Assembly (NCBI RefSeq): GCF_039555335.1
Contig: NC_092629.1
Span: 4,297,912-4,361,911, forward strand
Origin: Amphiura filiformis
Taxonomy: Eukaryota; Echinodermata; Ophiuroidea; Amphilepidida; Amphiuridae
Length of the DNA stretch: 64,000 nucleotides
Reading direction: 5' to 3'
In this document: positions 32,169-43,500 of the stretch, piece by piece
Position numbering within the stretch: the stretch's first letter is position 1
How the letters are laid out: each line of letters starts with the position of its first letter
Notes under the pieces: model-generated
What the model saw: only the letters and a program-made list of their open reading frames with translations
What the model was told of the DNA's origin: nothing
The model's database searches: none
Program-made: the position numbers and the translations under genes

Positions 32169-32622
32169 AAGTACTTAAAGCCATAATATAACATTTTCAA
32201 ACAAAATAGATCAGCATTTCTTTGCCATAAAATGTTAGCTTTTACTGTCAGATATATCCCCTTTTATATTTGAGCCGAACAACTACGGCAAAGCAAAGAA
32301 AAATGGAATTTACTACCAGCGCACATGTCGCCAATACATACCACTCCTTCGGTCGTGTTGTGGTACGACCCTTTGTTGTGTATATCACCGTCCCGCACGC
32401 CGTGTACGTACTGTGTGTTATGAACATCGTGTATGCGTTCGACTAAAAATTCCATCGTAATAATAAAGCGCCGGAAATTCAAAATCTACAGCACCTAGAG
32501 TCTTGATTTTTGCAGGGTATATTGGTTTAATAAAGTACAATTTAATCGTGTAAAAAAAGGAATTTTAAAATTCAGTGATGGCGTCGTCCTCAGCAAATGT
32601 TATAATATGGCTTTAAGTATTA
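32169..32622. mobile_element. MITE-like inverted pair
   Basis: AAGTACTTAAAGCCATAATA with ATAACATTT at 32169-32197 is matched in reverse complement by 32595-32622. The body is non-coding and about 450 bp overall. Confidence 0.5.
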
Positions 32623-32682
32623 AAAAGTATATTTAATTCCACGTGATCATTTTATTGAGTCAGACTCTTGTTAAAATATTTA

Positions 32683-35600
32683 TAGTCTAAGAAAATTGAC
32701 GTTTAACCTAGAACTAATTGCAACCAAAGGTTTTTAGCACAATGCATTTTGTTAATGTGCCCAAAATTACATACTAAAAGTCCAAAAATATCCGAGCTGC
32801 GGAAATATGTCTAATTTGCATAAACTCAATATGGCCGCCATTGTGACTGATTTTGACCATATCTCGAGATCTAAGGCTCGTAGAAGAAAAATTGTGGTCT
32901 CGACACCCATGTTTTCAAGGGCTACAAGTCCAAATATGACAATTAGAGTAACAAGGGATGTATGGTTTAGAACTAATTTGCATAAATTCAAAATGGCCGC
33001 CATTTTGAGGGATTTTTGCTATATCTTGTGATCTGGAGCTCGTTAAAGAAAAATTATCTGTCTAGTATCAATGTTTGTTAGGGCTGTGAATGCAAATATG
33101 ACAGTATCAATCATTTGGGACATTAGGATACGGTCTTACTGGCAAAACCCAAAATGGCCGCAACATGGAAAAATGGAATTCCTAATAATTTTCCTCATTG
33201 AAGGGCGTGTAATTTAATCCTCACAGCAAATGGATTGACTTCGTGCAAAAATATCCTGTACCAGTCCTAAGAATTGGAATCTTTTTCTGCTTCAAGTTCA
33301 ACTTCCGGCCGTGTGGAATTGTCACATGATATACCATGGCATATAAGACATGCTCTAGTGCACTCAGTGCCAGAGTTCTTGAAGCTGCATTGACGTGTTG
33401 AACAGTCTGTCTTGCATCCACATTTGACGACCTCCAACAGTTCTTGTGGTGCAAGTTTTTGGTCAGTGAGTTTTCCCATTTTGTACATTACAACCCCAGT
33501 CTTCTGGCGAAAAACCTGTTGACTGTTCCTTCCACTGAAGAAGCTGGTAGTACACACGAAGACAGTGGTGTTTTGCTGCTGACGATGTTGGTGGCAATGA
33601 TTTAGCCTCTACTGGGATGGGCCTGGATGCAACCTGAGCACCAAATTCTCTGTATCTAAGTTCATCCAGAAGATCTATCAGAAGATCAGCATCCCCTTTG
33701 CATGGATTATCAAGCAACCAGCGTTCTCCAGTTTCTCACTGAGAAGGTTTATAAATTATTGCTTGTTAATTGCATTTGAAAGGAACTCTTCTTTCCTAGA
33801 CTTTATTCCTAGAGCGCCTCCGTACCGTCGGAGATGTGTGGCATCCTTGATGGTAGGTTTGTCAGAGCATCTATCAAAAACAATTGTGGAGCTAGCATAT
33901 CTCTTTGAGACATATATAGTCGACATACATCTGACATGCCTTGCTGTAAGTAAGTCCACGTGGCCGGTGCGTAAGTGCCCCACCATAGTATGTAGTGCAC
34001 ATTGTTACTCCTAGAAAGAGGCTCTTCGTGTTTGACCTCTTTCCAACGCGTGTCTTCTAAGTCTGCTTTCTTGGCTTCTAATGGAAGGCATGAAGACTCA
34101 AACAGGGCAGAAGGGAAGCTACATAGCTCATATTTGAAGATTTTCTGTTGTTCATCATCCGAGCGTCCCCTGCCAATATACCAGTCTCTGAAACATCAAA
34201 TGTGGGTCAACTTGGAATAAATCATCCTGTACCTTGTGTTCTCATACCCTGGGTGACAGACTGGTTAGATTTCCTGAAAGTGAATTCTTCTACATCTTTG
34301 CCAACCATATAGTCTAGTATCTTTTGACCGATGACTCTACATTAACATTTTGAGTCTGCTGTATGACCACTTGCGATTCTCCGAAGAGAAGGTTCTTGAC
34401 TGAATGGACTACGATTCCTTCGTCTTGTATTGCTGCTGTCTATGTATTGTTCACTAGTCTCAAATTTGATGCCGGTAAAAGACTGCATTGAACCTGCTCT
34501 ATTATCAAGTCAGTAGACAATCCTGCCCAAAAGCGCAAGTGTCTAACTGCAGACTGATTCGTCATGTCTGCAGCTACTTCAGCTTGGGAGTGGCTTTCTT
34601 CATTAGCCATACTTCGGGCTTCGGCTTCAGCTGACAACTGATTATGAACTATGTTCATTAGTAAACTGTGGAACTTGTAGCTCTGGGACAGTTGAAGATT
34701 GGTGCTCTTCACTTGACAAATGTGTTGGATCTGGTTCTGATGGATGTTGATTTACTTCATTCAATTTTGTCATCACCTGGACATCATACATATCGTCAAT
34801 AAGCATTGTGTTCAAAGCAGCACCAACAAGCAAATGTCCACTCACAGCACGTGATATTGCCTCGTAACATGTGGCCCACAGCATTAGCGGCATACACCAG
34901 TTCCAGAAGCTCATGAAGACCTGAACTATTCATCAGATGCCCTATAGATCCCAGATAGCTCATCTCTGTGTGAAAGCCACCAAGTCTGACAACTAGTTTG
35001 TGCAAACCGCTGTAACATGGCTCTCTTCTAATGATTGAAAGAGCTTTCCACCATAATGGCTGATCAAAGGTTACAACGGGAGTGACATTATAACGTTTGG
35101 CATGTGCACACACAAACACATGATGGGTCACTAGGATTTAAGTCAATCATTGATAAGAACGTCACAGAAGATTCTCCACGGTGGTTTCCTTCATTTACCA
35201 TCTGCATCATTCCAGACCAGGAAGGATATGGGGATCGAAGGAGTAATGACGCCTTCCAAAGCACATCAAGATTAGGTATTGGGTCCAATATCCCCAGATT
35301 CTGAATATGCTGATAGGTAAGTGACATTAATGGAAGAGATGGTTTCCAATACCTAATGTTGATTCTTTCAGCATTTGCAATATCATCAGAAGTTACTGTT
35401 GTCCTTGGCACTGCCCTATAAATCCTGGAACCTGAGGGTTTGCAGCTATCATACCCATGCCATGAAAAGTGCCCGATCCATCAATGATGCAGATGTTGAG
35501 ATCCACATTATCTGCAGCGTACTGAATAAACTGTCCAGATATGAAATATAATATATCGGTCCCCTGTGACACAGCTTCACTCCTCTCATATTTCTTCGCC

Positions 35601-36142
35601 TCGGCATATGAGCAGCAGTAGCCATGTGCATGAAGACTATCAATCAAAACCCGTGATGCAAAATGATGGTGAAGCTGGATTCCAAGACCAAGTTGAAGAG
35701 GCGCTATCATGACACTGGTCGTACTGCTTGTATTATAGCTTGTCCAATAGAACTATCAGGTCTATGTGCTTGCCAACAAACCCCAGATCTCGAGATTTGA
35801 TGAAAAATGCATTAAAATGGCGGTTATTTTTAATTTATGCAAATTAAGGTTGAACCCAAAACTCTATGTTAATTATAATATGTGTATTCATAGCCCTTGA
35901 AAACATATGTGTAGACAGCAAAATTGTTCTTTTATGAGCCTCAGATCTCGAGATATGGTCAAAATTTCATCAATTGTCGGCCATTTTGAATTTATGCAAA
36001 TTAGACATATTTCCGCAACTTGGATTTTTTGGACTTTAAGTATGTCATAAAGGGTACTTCAAAGAAATGCATCGTGAAGAAAAACCTTTGGTTGCAATTA
36101 GTTCTAGGTTAAGCCAAAAAATCCATTATCTTTCTTAGACTA
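32683..36142 (-). mobile_element. 3.46-kb DNA transposon with long terminal inverted repeats
   Basis: The left end region (TAGTCTAAGAAA, AACCTAGAACTAATTGCAAC, CGGAAATATGTCTAATTTGC, ATGGCCGCCATT, ACCATATCTCGAGATCT) is repeated in inverted order at the right end (35790-36142). The arms are about 350-450 bp. Each arm contains two or more sub-repeats of about 165 bp with CATAAATTCAAAATGGCCGC. Between the arms lies one broken minus-strand coding region (33267-35710). I cannot assign a superfamily from the sequence. Confidence 0.7.
33267..35710 (-). pseudogene. Broken transposon-encoded protein of an unassigned invertebrate family, Cys-rich tail
   Basis: Open stretches on the minus strand follow each other with frameshifts. 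35710-35393 contains QFIQYAADNVDLNICIIDGS and GTFHGMGMI. 35131-34796 contains VTFDQPLWWKALSII and LGSIGHLMNSSGLHELLELV. Next come an RFWAGLSTDLIIEQV block (34640-34500), a STIVFDRCSDKPTIKDATH block (33986-33756) and GDADLLID (33676-33696). The tail at 33422-33324 has eight cysteines in the pattern CxC-x3-C-x4-C-x8-C-x3-C-x2-C-x4-C. From memory this block order recurs in many uncharacterised invertebrate proteins. GDADLLI resembles the acidic motif of PIN/FEN-type nucleases and the tail resembles a CXC zinc-binding domain; both readings are inference. The N-terminus and a stretch after GDADLLI are missing. Confidence 0.6.
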
Positions 36143-36200
36143 TTTAATCTTTTATGTGTGTTATGTACCATAATAAACGCACTCCAAATATGTTTGTACA

Positions 36201-36567
36201 TATCGTTATGAATTCGGCAGACGGCCGAATCCAGATTCAGCTTTTGGTAAATTCATTTTACGCATGTATTATTTTTGAATTAGAGAACAAGGGAGCTATG
36301 CTTTACCTATAGAGGGCAGCATATCGATTTTTAACGGTTAATTTCGGTGACCGCACTGCGATGCACCGTTAGCTAACCCTGTATGTCGCCGTCTTTTGAT
36401 TACTTATTATACAGTTATCATCTGATCTCCGTTAAAATATTGATATGCTGCCCTCTATTATGTACATCATTGATCCCTTGTTCTCTAATTTAAATGTTAT
36501 GCATGCGTAAAATTAATTTACCAAAAGCCGAATCCGGATTCGGCCGTCTGCCGAATTCATAACGATA
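36201..36567. mobile_element. MITE with about 145-bp inverted arms
   Basis: The left arm TATCGTTATGAATTCGGCAG continuing ACGGCCGAATCC is the reverse complement of the right arm (GGATTCGGCCGTCTGCCGAA then TTCATAACGATA). Similarity extends inward through AGAGAACAAGGGA and AGAGGGCAGCATATC. A/T-rich flanks leave the target duplication ambiguous. Confidence 0.8.
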
Positions 36568-36829
36568 TTAATATACGCTCACACGATATTTTCAGTGAAT
36601 ATGCTCAACTCAGTTGCAATCAACACAGAGAAAATGCATACAGGGTAGACTTCAAGAGCAACAAAGTAAATGTCGTATGAATATGGGGTTCATACGTTAC
36701 AACTTGGGGAAAGGCGTAAATATGCAAATGGGTATTAAAATATAGAAGTTTTTTTAAAACTAGGCGCCGTGGGCTACAAAATTATTATTAGACATTATAG
36801 GCTGCCTTTTGGAAAATGTGTGATGGATT

Positions 36830-36943
36830 CTATAGCCAATGACACCCAACATTTAACATCCCCCGCTTAAGGATGGTAAACTTCTGTGCAGGAACCACAG
36901 AGAAGTCGAAAGTCGACATGAATCGAGTCAGAATAACACATGC
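36830..36943 (-). CDS. Possible alternative last exon of the P450 gene (duplicated exon 13)
   Basis: Minus strand: the acceptor TTTCATTTCAG is followed by an open 37-codon stretch, ACVILTRFMSTFDFSVVPAQ then KFTILKRG..., and a stop at 36830-36832. It aligns with exon 13 (ARVILARFVSTFDFVLVPGQ then KFTLHS). It starts in phase 0, as exon 12's donor requires, but lacks the first two residues of exon 13 and diverges after KFT. It could be a used alternative 3' end or a relic. Preserved frame and acceptor favour some past use; the changed G-to-A in VPGQ and the altered tail argue for relaxed constraint. Confidence 0.4.
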   Translation of the reverse strand, partial: ACVILTRFMSTFDFSVVPAQKFTILKRGMLNVGCHWL

Positions 36944-36949
36944 CTGAAA

Positions 36950-37406
36950 TGAAAGGTTTTGTATAATACTTTCCTAAAGAACTAGTTTGTGCATTTGAAA
37001 CATGCTACTGTACGTAGCATATCTTGTTTGGCAGCGAGACAAAATGAAAGGTTTGGTATATAGTCCTTTCCTAAAGAGCTGTACTAGTTTTTGCATTTGA
37101 AACACGCTACTGTAGCATATATTGTTTGACAGCGAGACAATTGACACGATTCGAGGGAGAATAACGAATGCCTAAAATGAAAGAATTGGTATAATAGTCC
37201 TTTCCTAAAGAGCAGTCACTGTATTAGTTTGTGCATTTGAAACACGCCGCTATAATATTATGTTGTTTTATCTTGGCAGCAAGATCAATTTGCAGTTTTC
37301 TCTAAGTGTATATTCATTCGGCTTCTGTCCGGGGACGTCACCGTCGTTTGATGCAACCTTTCCCTTACTAGCTGCAGTTGTGTGTATTTGAACCATATCA
37401 CTGTAT
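36950..37406. repeat. Tandem degenerate copies of the P450 3' end
   Basis: Units with GAAAGGTTTTGTATA-type sequence, TCCTTTCCTAAAGAGC, GCATTTGAAACACGCTACTG and TTGTTTGGCAGCGAGAC recur at about 36950-37045, 37046-37140, 37180-37290 and 37385-37430. Near 37140-37175 a unit still shows AFVILPRIVS behind a TTTTAG acceptor. The unit derives from the last exon plus its 3' flank, multiplied three to four times and decayed. Confidence 0.75.
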
Positions 37407-37547
37407 CTATTGTTTGGCAGTGAGATATACTTTGCATTTTTCCTTAGGTTTCATCGTGATTTCACTGTGCAGGGTGAACTTCTGTCCAGGTACTAGGACG
37501 AAATCAAAAGTTGACACGAATCGAGCAAGAATTACACGGGCTTCGAT
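37407..37547 (-). CDS. CYP46A1-like: P450 exon 13 (last)
   Basis: Acceptor CAATTTTCAG, phase 0. It encodes IEARVILARFVSTFDFVLVP, GQKFTLHSEITMKPK and a basic tail ending in TAKQ, with stop at 37407-37409. This matches the MEVKVVMAKLLQRLEFxLVPGQ end of CYP46A1. Confidence 0.85.
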   Translation of the reverse strand: MEARVILARFVSTFDFVLVPGQKFTLHSEITMKPKEKCKVYLTAKQ

Positions 37548-40500
37548 CTGAAAATTGAAAAGGGTCATGTAGATTTATAATTAATAATCATTTTTACAAC
37601 AAGAACGTAGTTATCTTTATACTTAGATTTCGTTGTAGTTGTATTCGTGTTAATCCCTCATACACAATACTTTTATTATCTTAATTAATTTTAATATAAA
37701 TGGTGATACTATGTTCATACTTTTTCATACAAATCATTGGTAATAACTCATTGAATCAAAGAATGCCCTTTAGAATGCCCCATTTGGTGGAACATTTTGA
37801 CAGCTGCACGCCCCAACGAAAGCCACTTTCTACTGGAACAACACATGGGCTACACAATATGATCAGGTGATCCGCTGATAGTACATGAAGGGGCTATATA
37901 TCTAGGGCTTCGAACTATGGGTCGCGACCCTTTTGGGGTCACGGCTCCTTCCAATAGGTGTCGCGACTCAGTCTCAGCATCATCTTTGCACAGAGGAGGA
38001 TAAAAACGTAACATATAAGCAGGGCTGTCAACCTTTTGGAATTGTGTTGCCGACTACTATTCAGTCGGAGGGCCATCATGCGCGTTAAAGGTCAAATTAT
38101 TAACGTGCGCGACCTTTGCAAAAATGACCGTCGCACTCTTGGGTATGCTTTTTACCTTTCCCGCGAAAAAATTCAATTTGAAATGTATTGTATATGTGTA
38201 GCCAATCATCAATTTACAAATAAATTGGACTGAAAATATCTTCACATTTCTCTACTTTGTTTCCATTTTGTCTACTCTTGTCGTTAGAATTTATAATATT
38301 TGCGTTTTCTTTACCTTCAAAATTTGTTTTCGTTGCTAAGGACTTCTAACCCGGATATTTTCTGTCTTAACGCTTTAATCATTCTAATTTTTAGCCAGAC
38401 AAGTAATTTCAACCTTTAGCTATCGAATATTGAACTTACAATTCAAAGCTTTAATAATGGTTAAAATTGGTTATCCAAATTCGGCCCATCGACGAAAATT
38501 AAGTAAACAACTTCATAACAATACCGCGTGAACTATGAACGAGTACACGCGCGCGACTTTCTTGCGCCCAAGCGCGCCATTCATCTGCGTTCAGTGAAAT
38601 ACGCGCGCGCAGTTTCACACTGGGTCGCATGAACCTTCTCAATGTTATTGTCGCAGGGCATACTGTTTACTGGTATTTTTCCGTCTTGTAAAATACCCTT
38701 TTCATCCCAGCAGGTTTTTGTCTTAACCAACCAAAAATCTTGATTTTTTTAATATGAGGATAATAACTTAATAAGCCATGTTTCTAATCATATGCAAATT
38801 CCTGATTTATGAACTCTCACCAGTTTTAAAATAAAGTAGTGTTTGTTACTTTTTTATCTGCCCATATCATATTCCTTGCAAAGTTACGGTAAGTTTATGT
38901 GAACATGTGTGGAATGTTGAAAGCCTTTCTTGTAGTTATTTATAAAATATATAGCTCTTAGGAGTTGTAGAGAGAAATTGGGAAGCGTTTAAAACTGCAA
39001 CCCAAACCAAGCAAATTTGAAATTTCGTTGTGTGCGTATTCATAGCATACAGTTTAATAATAGCACGTCAAAGTTGAATGGCACTCCGACTGTATTGTTC
39101 ATTATGACCCATGATCATTCAAGTCAGGACGCTTTAGAATCTAGAAGGGGGGTGGGGGCAGTTTATTTTGACGATGCGTGAGAGTTTGTGCGATTTGAAG
39201 TGACACTTATTACTTTGGCGTGACGTTTTACTACCTTGGCGTGAGAGCCCTGATATAAGTGACAAACAATGGCAGCCTTAGAGAATGGGATTAGAGTTCT
39301 AACACTACCACGTCGCATACTGATTTCATAGCATCAATGGAGACAATGTCATCATTGTCACACCTTTTTTGACCATAGCCTATATGACTCATGCATATCT
39401 ACGGGGTACTCACCAGAGCGAATTGTTGTCCTATACAAGATCTCGGCCCCAAAGCAAATGGAAAGTATGTGTACTGCATTCTATAACACAAAATTATAGA
39501 TTCGACATAAAAAAATATGGCAAACCAAAACTGTTGCAAAAAAACAAAAACGCGCGCTTAAATGTACCCGTGCATTTAACATATCAATCATGAAACACAC
39601 TTTTTATACTAGGTAAGTAGTTCAGTAGTTCGTACAGATTGGTGGAACACATGTAATATATATGGATTGTGTGCTGTGCAATAGGTTTTTTGTAATATTT
39701 ATAATGTATTTTAGTGAATATTGCCTGACATGCAATGTCAAAAGATAAAATAATAATAATAATTGCATCTGTAGGCAGGGTGATGTGTGTAAGTATGCGT
39801 AAAGGTTGCACTTTCAGTTATGCTGTCCTGAGGCAGGTATGCAAGCAGGAACGGAAATGAATTTTCTAATACGCATGCAAGAACCAACTTCCGGTTGTGG
39901 TGTTCATTTTTTAAAGGATATGGTACCAATATGATGAGGAATAGAGGTAAGACTGCACCAGAAAAGAAATGAATATGAGTAATTGAGCTCAGAATGCGGG
40001 GTCATGGCATAAACAATGTAGTCGGAATCCTAAAACGTAGTCAAAGATTTTTTATCGATAATGACAGGGCAAACGACTCTTGGTCAATTCAGAAAACGAA
40101 AACAAGTTCTACCATATCTTCTTGTTGGCAATGAGGATGGATGAACGTTTCTGGAAGATCGTACAAAAAAGGGGGAAATGAATTAAAAACATATACTGTT
40201 GAACTTTCAAACTTTGAATAAATCGACATATTACTTGAATTCTGTTGTTCAATTTTTATGTGATTTATATGTTTAAAACTTTTACATTTTTTTACTCTTT
40301 ACCACATAATTTCCCTCATTCATCAGGCGCTGCCCTTTATCTGGGGCTAATTTATAGTTTAAGCTTGTTTCTCATTGGAGCAACATTGTTTCTTTATAAG
40401 CCTGCGGCGCAACCTTAAACAATATTGTCTTTGAGCAATATTGTCTTTGAGATAACGCCCCGTATAATATCCGCCCCCAGCCAGCCCATACCTCATTTCG

Positions 40501-43500
40501 ATTTTTAACATACCAATATTCTGCTTTTTTAATATGGGGTCGCATATTACCTCAAATATTTATTCACTACGTTGACAATACGTACTTAAGTGAATTATGA
40601 GCAACAGAGGGCGCTATAACTGTACTTAAGTACGTGGTATTTTGACAACGGGGTATACCGTGCCCATACGTATGCTGTAATACAGAATACCCATATCAGC
40701 ACGGCATTTACCGTGCCCATAACGTGTACATAATTATGTGTATATCTGGTGCATAGTTAGGGGCAGTGTTAGCAATATTATGTTAGGGTTGGAGTTAGAG
40801 TTAGGGATAGGGTTATGTTTAGGAATAGGGTTATTGTAATGTTTAGGGATAAGGTTAGGATTAGGGCTTAGGTTAGAGGTTCAGGGTGTAGTTCAGGTAA
40901 GGATTGATATTGAACATAACTAGAGTTAGGTTTACTTACGTGTCTTCATCAGACTTGAATCGACCAGGGTCAAAGTCATGCGCATTGTGGTAGTATTTCT
41001 CCATACGGGCCATTAAGAAACTGTTGAACTATAAATGGAGAAAAAAATAAACAAAGAATGGTGCTACCCAATACTACTATGGACTGTTAGCAAGTGAGAG
41101 CTCATACTTTTTTAATTAACATATTGAAATTAGGCTTTCCAAATCGATATATTTTCAAATAATCAAAAAACTGTCGAAATACACCGATTTGGAACTCCTA
41201 GTTTCAATATGTTAATGAGAAAAATATGATATTGTTCACTTTATTGATATCAATTTATTACAAGTTATCATTAATAAAATGCTGTAGAGTACCAGGATAG
41301 CGATTTATATGTTAGTAATTCCATAAGGAATGAATGAATGAATGCTTGAAAGGGACAACATCTTATGTTACGGCCCCCTATACGTAAGTTGTAAATAATT
41401 CCATTTTCCAAATATATCGGATGACCTTCCTTACTTTTAAAGCCATATTGTAACATTTTCTGAGGATGACGCCCTCAATATCACCACAGAAGATTTGGGA
41501 CATTCTGATACTTGCCAATGAAGACCAGATTTTCAGGTTCTTATCCTGCATGTTTCTATTTTGGTGATGTTTAATTTTTTTTATTTAAAAAAAACTCATT
41601 CCTCAGACCCACCTAGCACAATTGATTCCTAGATTCCTCTTGTGTGGATTTTCCATTTTACTATTACATCCAGGTCATAACCTCAATGGCAGAGTTGTAA
41701 CGAGTAACCAAACCTTCCGATCGAGTCGCTATGGGGGAAGGCTAGTATTATTTTCTCAACAGGAAAATTTCTCGGACAAATCAGTGGAGCATGGAAAAAT
41801 ATTTTCTGTACAAACTAGCTTTTAGCGGCGGCAGCTACGTAGAGAAAAACTAATGTAATATTATATCTTTTTAACTCCTAAAAGTCCCATAAAAGCTTAC
41901 ATTAACACTAGATCCAGCCTGCACCGTATAGCCTTCTACATCAATGTCACAGACGAGCTGCCGACTCATACCAACAACTGGAGGCCAAAGACGAAGAGTT
42001 TCTTTTAGAACCTGCCATGAAAAAATAAAACGTATTCAATATTACATCTATAGTTGAGGTTTTGTCCCATCCCAGCAAACACAAAAATGTTTTAAAACGT
42101 TTTAAACATGTTATATTTTATTTTGGGTTTTGGTTTTGATAAAAACGTTTTAATAATATTAAATGTCGGGTTATATAAAGGTCATGGGACGTTTTAAAAT
42201 ATTTTGTATGAAAACACACTACAACAAATATTTTTTAAATGTTCTCAAAATGTTATTGTAAAATATTTTTTGTCAACACTTAAATAACATTATGTTAGAA
42301 TATTTGCAGTAGGTTATAAATGTTTTTGAATGATATGTATCATCGCTTAATCATAAAATCTTTCTCCTTCTTTTATCACCATTTAATCGCAAGATAATTT
42401 ACTTGCCAGGGCACTCTGGAGGCAGTGAATGTGATATTTAATAGTCTCGCGCATAATGTGAGAAAAGCTTGGGTAATGGGTACATCAATATAGCTGTGCT
42501 GTCAGTAACAAAGAATAAGCATTATTGGCCACTCCTACCGATGGAGTACTATCTTTTGCCAAATTCAAAATGTACCATCGAGAATATATGTCGACAATAT
42601 CTATTTAATGTATAGATATTGCAGATTACACTTGGTACATTGGGCAAGAAATGGTAACATAAAACTAACATTACAATAAGCTATTCCAGATGAAATACAT
42701 AGAAGACATGCAAGACGTGACCTTACACATTCAGTGTGAATTTTAACTATGGTTAGTTAATACCCGAATGGGTAACTACATTTGAAATATGTACCCCCTG
42801 TTTCGGACATTAATGTCATGTATTCCATAGGATGCGTACGGATTTCAACTGGAATAGCTTAACGTACACTACATATTACCCGGGCATATTACCTGCATTG
42901 TGTACTCCAGCTTGTTGATGTCTTCATATGATATATATGTTTTATCTCCTATCACTGCGTCTATCTCAATCTGTAACCTTCAAATATGACAAATAACAGT
43001 ATACATTTGAAAATTATTACTGAGACTGAAAATCACAGAGAAACACTGAAAATTATACAATAGATAATACCACTAAAAATAACACTGATAAGATGAGGTT
43101 CTTTATTCAATTAACTGTCCAATCACACTAAAATGGACTGAAGGAGTGGCCATTCCTTAATCGCACTATAATGACGCACATTATGCTCCTTTACAATGAC
43201 ACCACTTTTAAAACAATCCCTTTTTTCACGGCCAAGTTGTCTTGTGAATGTAGTGGGTCTCAAACAGAATGTGCTAAATTGACCATTATTCTGTGTGCTC
43301 AATCAACACTAGTCACTAACCTCAATAGCGGTTGGAAAAACCATACAAAGCCAGAACAGCCATCACCTCTTCCTCATGTTTCGCACCAGCCTGGATTCAT
43401 CGTAGGACATTCAATGTGGCTGCCTGAATTGGCTACTCTGGCACGCACAACACGATCAAGCTGGTCCCACAAGTGTTCAATCGGGTTGAGGTCTGGGCTG

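Noticed and set aside
34796-35131. Reading the 33-36 kb region as a host gene
   Set aside because: The coding blocks are broken by frameshifts and deletions and lie between long inverted repeats, so a decayed mobile element explains them better.
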